Below, piece by piece: positions 61,163 to 64,000 of a DNA stretch of 64,000 nucleotides (within the stretch, counting starts at the first letter, position 1; the number at the start of each line of letters is the position of its first letter). A model generated the notes under the pieces. The model saw nothing but the letters and a program-made list of their open reading frames with translations. It was not told where the DNA came from and did no database searches. The stretch is taken from assembly GCF_015354735.1 (NCBI RefSeq), contig NZ_JACEFJ010000001.1, forward strand, positions 620,001-684,000, given 5' to 3'. Made by a program: the position numbers and the translations under genes. Source of the stretch: Pararhodonellum marinum (GTDB lineage: Bacteria > Bacteroidota > Bacteroidia > Cytophagales > Cyclobacteriaceae).

Positions 61163-62422
61163 TTAAGCGGCATTTTCAAGAATTTTAGTTTCTTCTTTAC
61201 CCAAATAATCAGCGGTAAATATAAATATGAGACAAAAAGGCAAGGCGATGATGGTTTCTCCGAAATGGACGACGAAAAACACCATCAACCCATAAAAAAC
61301 TGTTTCAGAAGTCGGTAGGTATATGCGTAAGGTTTTCGCATAGCGGAAAAAGACAAAGACAAGCCCCACCAAACCAAATTTGGCACAAAAATCAATCAGA
61401 CCGTTTGAAAGGTAAACCCTTTCCAGATCGACACCATATTTTTCACTTGTCATTTTGGAGTAACCATTGCTTACTCCTACCCAAAGTTTATTTCCAAAAT
61501 TATCGATGATAAAGGCCATGCTGGCAAAGCGGTTGAGCCGCATGTAGTCATCATACTCATCATAATATTCCACTGCAAAGGCAAATTCATCCTGATCCTT
61601 CAAAAATGCCATGTCTTGCTCATAGGTCTCTTTTATTTTCTCTGACATGAATGGAATATAAGCAGCACCTGTCATGGCCAGGATCAAAATGAGCACAAAG
61701 GCTGCATTTACTTTTCCTCCTCTTACCCTGTAAAACATAAATAATAATACCATAAATGCCAGATAGGCTGTGGTGGATATGGTAGTTAGTATGGCAAAAG
61801 TGAGGATCCATGCAGTCCTGTCATATTGAAAATCATTTTTGAAAAAATGCAGCATCAAGATAATGACAGCAAAAGACCCAAAAACTCCAGGTTCCCAGGC
61901 AAATCCTGAATTCCTGTATTGGTGCAGGTAATCAAAAGTATAAAGCAAAAAATTGGTATATTCAGCCGGATGCTCATAATAAGGAAGTATTCCTTGTACC
62001 GTCCTGCCTATATTGGCTAACAAACCAGCTCCACCAGCAAGTTGAATGACGTAAAACCCAAGGGAAAGAATGGCCAAATGAGTAAAAACCTTGATCAGAT
62101 AATTCATCAGTTCTTCTTTCATATAGGCACAGTAGACAAAGCTGAGCATCAAATATTTGAATAAGAAGAAAATATCACTGATAAGAAATTCTTTGGGAAA
62201 GTTATTTATGACGAGATGTCTGGAAAAGACAAACCCTAAATAAATCAAAGAAAATGTCCCGATGATAATCAGGTCTCTTTTGTAGAATCTCAGGTTATAT
62301 ATGCCCAACAGGATTAAACTGGCGATAAAAACACCCCAAACAACATCATAATTATTCAAAAAATTTGATTTTGCTGTGATCAACAGAAAAAATAGCGTGT
62401 ATATGTAGTAGATTTTCTTCAT
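61163..62422 (-). CDS. Wzy-like O-antigen/exopolysaccharide polymerase
   Basis: The 419-residue polytopic membrane protein has ~11 hydrophobic helices, a large periplasmic loop in the second half (about 245-310, charged with DEYDDYMRLNRFASM) and a conserved NSGFAWEPGVFGSF segment, all typical of Wzy polymerases and O-antigen ligases. Polymerase is favoured over ligase because a Wzx-like flippase is 6 bp upstream and glycosyltransferases follow. It joins lipid-linked repeat units at the periplasmic face. Confidence 0.85.
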   Translation of the reverse strand: MKKIYYIYTLFFLLITAKSNFLNNYDVVWGVFIASLILLGIYNLRFYKRDLIIIGTFSLIYLGFVFSRHLVINNFPKEFLISDIFFLFKYLMLSFVYCAYMKEELMNYLIKVFTHLAILSLGFYVIQLAGGAGLLANIGRTVQGILPYYEHPAEYTNFLLYTFDYLHQYRNSGFAWEPGVFGSFAVIILMLHFFKNDFQYDRTAWILTFAILTTISTTAYLAFMVLLFMFYRVRGGKVNAAFVLILILAMTGAAYIPFMSEKIKETYEQDMAFLKDQDEFAFAVEYYDEYDDYMRLNRFASMAFIIDNFGNKLWVGVSNGYSKMTSEKYGVDLERVYLSNGLIDFCAKFGLVGLVFVFFRYAKTLRIYLPTSETVFYGLMVFFVVHFGETIIALPFCLIFIFTADYLGKEETKILENAA

Positions 62423-62428
62423 AGCAAT

Positions 62429-63826
62429 TTATTTATTCCAAATGCCAACTGCACTTTGGTTGATTATTTTTTCTGACTGTATCCCAAAAAGGATGGACAT
62501 GACCAAAAAGATGGCTGTATTGGCACTGATTACACCTGGTAATCCATACATTTTGCCCAAACAAATAGAAAGAGGGATATTAATGACGGCACTGACCACG
62601 ATGGTAATCAGTTGCATCCGTAACTTCCCAACCCCATTGATCAGCACAATGTGGATGACATGCCAAACATACACCATGTAATAGCATGCAAAAGAGATAG
62701 AAAGTGCCCAGCTTACGGAAACCGCATCCCCAACCCAAATTTCAAAGACTTTGCCAGATACTGCCAATAAAAGCACACTCAGGAGTACAAAGCCCAAACC
62801 CATTTTTCTCAACATATTGATGGTGGCCCTCATCCAAGCATAATCCTGTTTCGCATACGCATCAGTGAAAGCACTCCAGTAAGGGGTGAGGATAATGGTA
62901 AAGATGGTAAAGCCGGCGGTATAGTATTTATAAGCCACATTAAATTCTGTGACATATTCAGGCCCAAGGATGTTGGTGATGATGATGTTGTCTGTCTGGT
63001 AAAGTGCCAAGGCACCTATTTGGATCAAGAAAAAGATGCCCCCAAGGTTGAACAAATCCTTTCCATGTCCCATTTCAACATGCTGGATTTTGGGAGCGAA
63101 GCTTTTCAGCAAAGTGGCAAAATAATACATATTGGCAAGGAAAAGAACCACAACAGGTAGTCCCGCTAATACCAATACCGCTGTAATCAGATTGCCCGGT
63201 CCTTGAAGGGAAAGCACATAAATACAGATCAGGGAGAGTAGCTGACCCAATAATGTAATCAAATTGGTCTTATAGGGTTGATGGGTTGCTGTCAATACTG
63301 TATTGATGGTCTGAAGGAAAAACTGTAAACAAAAACAAATCAATATGATCAAAACAGCTGGCCACACCAAATCACGGTATACTTCCGGTGCATTGATAAT
63401 ACTGGCCCAGTCTATCCAAATCCCCGCTGTGTAAACCAATCCAAAAATACCTAGCGCAATCATAAAAAGTATGGCATAGGTGGTGCTTACATATTTGCTG
63501 CTGTTGCTGTGGTCATTCATGGCAAGCGCATGGGCGAGTTTGTTTCTCAAACCATTGCCCATCCCTAAATCAAAGGTGCTCATCCATGCGATGATTGAAC
63601 TGATGGTAATCCAAAGGCCGTATTGTACATTGCCCACGTATTGTATGGTCACCGGCACCAGCAGCAAGGAGGTGAGGATACTACCGCCTCGGATAAAGAA
63701 TGAAAGGAATATATTCTTTTTTATGGATTGATTCCTTTCATTTCCTCGGGTGAAATAGTCCAAAACCTTTTTGAAGCGGTTTTGCAATGTACTCGGCATG
63801 GGCTTTTTTATTTGTGTCTTGATCAT
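62429..63826 (-). CDS. Wzx-like polysaccharide flippase (MATE/PST superfamily)
   Basis: The 465-residue protein has about 12-14 membrane helices. The N-terminal LSFFIRGGSILTSLLLVPVTIQYVG helix, followed by the GLWITISSIIAWMSTFDLGMGNGLRNKLAHA segment, is typical of Wzx/RfbX flippases. It moves lipid-linked oligosaccharide across the inner membrane. It is the first complete gene of the leftward locus in this window, with the Wzy-like gene 6 bp behind it. Confidence 0.92.
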   Translation of the reverse strand: MIKTQIKKPMPSTLQNRFKKVLDYFTRGNERNQSIKKNIFLSFFIRGGSILTSLLLVPVTIQYVGNVQYGLWITISSIIAWMSTFDLGMGNGLRNKLAHALAMNDHSNSSKYVSTTYAILFMIALGIFGLVYTAGIWIDWASIINAPEVYRDLVWPAVLIILICFCLQFFLQTINTVLTATHQPYKTNLITLLGQLLSLICIYVLSLQGPGNLITAVLVLAGLPVVVLFLANMYYFATLLKSFAPKIQHVEMGHGKDLFNLGGIFFLIQIGALALYQTDNIIITNILGPEYVTEFNVAYKYYTAGFTIFTIILTPYWSAFTDAYAKQDYAWMRATINMLRKMGLGFVLLSVLLLAVSGKVFEIWVGDAVSVSWALSISFACYYMVYVWHVIHIVLINGVGKLRMQLITIVVSAVINIPLSICLGKMYGLPGVISANTAIFLVMSILFGIQSEKIINQSAVGIWNK

Positions 63827-63880
63827 TTGCTTGAAATCAGACTAAAAATTCGTGGTAACTTGAAGTTGCTCCTCAATAGG

Positions 63881-63917
63881 TTAAAAAGTAGGAACAGTTA
63901 GCTGCTGTTCCTACTTT
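63881..63917 (-). terminator. Terminator between the BY-kinase-like gene and the flippase gene
   Basis: AAAGTAGGAACAG (63885-63897) pairs perfectly with CTGTTCCTACTTT (63905-63917) with a seven-base loop. The minus strand continues with TTTTTAACC. It falls between the stop of the upstream gene (63926) and the start of the flippase (63826). Confidence 0.85.
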
Positions 63918-63925
63918 GAGGGTTT

Positions 63926-64000
63926 TTAATAATATCCGTAGCCAAAACCTTCTTTTTTGTCCAGTTTTAAATCATTCAAAACCAACAAGGGTTGATTCAG
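63926..64000 (-). CDS. Partial: C-terminal tail of a probable tyrosine autokinase (Wzc/BY-kinase-like)
   Basis: Only the last 24 codons are in the window: a leftward frame entering at 64000 and ending with TAA at 63928-63926. The readable end is LVLNDLKLDKKEGFGYGYY, a Tyr/Gly-rich tail. Such tails, preceded by an LVLNDLK-like segment, are typical of the Wzc-type bacterial tyrosine kinases that control exopolysaccharide chain length. With the flippase, polymerase and glycosyltransferases next to it this fits well, but the kinase domain itself is outside the window. Confidence 0.6.
   Translation of the reverse strand: MNQPLLVLNDLKLDKKEGFGYGYY

Overview
The window looks like chromosomal DNA of a Bacteroidota bacterium, most likely order Cytophagales, family Cyclobacteriaceae (Algoriphagus, Belliella or Cecembia type). 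The evidence is a type IX secretion (T9SS) type A sorting tail (50270-55570), a gliding-type T9SS type B tail next to a PorP/SprF protein (42985-48366), a DUF6089-like barrel fused to OmpA (32993-35578), an ABC permease/M1 peptidase fusion, a DUF1080 protein and AT-rich intergenic DNA. The assignment is from protein families only. No rRNA, tRNA, CRISPR array, insertion sequence or prophage was found.

Layout. 1-11138 is a mixed region: a CPBP membrane protease, a McbG/Qnr-like pentapeptide protein beside an AAC(3)-I-like acetyltransferase, a VF530-type protein, a membrane-targeted methyltransferase, an AraC/NAD(P)-binding pair, a lipoprotein plus flavin monooxygenase, small membrane proteins, an HTTM protein and an Ada-type DNA repair regulator. 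11219-12260 and 16751-17455 are two tandem arrays of one ~108-bp hairpin-forming unit, in the same orientation. They bracket a cassette of small alpha/beta-fold genes (DUF1801, two PhnB-like VOC genes, an NTF2-like and an SRPBCC protein), a GlxA-type regulator and a DoxX protein. The second VOC gene carries a one-base frameshift.

17502-28819 is read entirely leftward. It holds two paralogous membrane proteins, an ABC exporter ATPase with the permease/M1 fusion, a phosphoribosyltransferase fused to a Tat-signal aldo/keto reductase, a lipoprotein and a SWIM-SNF2 helicase. 29112-43971 holds a PQQ-type sugar dehydrogenase, a TraB/GumN protein, a lone glycosyltransferase, an OmpA envelope operon, a sirtuin lacking the zinc cysteines, topA, a SixA-like phosphatase, an arginase-fold hydrolase, a DUF1080 protein and PorP/SprF, which sits directly downstream of a 1464-residue T9SS type B cargo.

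48719-64000 is an exopolysaccharide locus: a WecG/TagA transferase, a 1766-residue T9SS-exported beta-helix protein with near-identical Ig-like repeats, two GT4 and one GT2 glycosyltransferases, a ChbG/YdjC-type deacetylase, a Wzy-like polymerase, a Wzx-like flippase, and at the window edge the tyrosine-rich C-terminus of what looks like a BY-kinase. Together these suggest Wzx/Wzy-type polymer synthesis with a secreted protein that may bind, cut or anchor the polymer.

The items most worth a second look are the paired hairpin arrays around the cassette, the phosphoribosyltransferase/Tat/aldo-keto reductase fusion, the beta-helix protein inside the polysaccharide locus, and the repeat-inverted-repeat element upstream of the unknown gene at 55745-56485. 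None of these can be called a new system from sequence alone.
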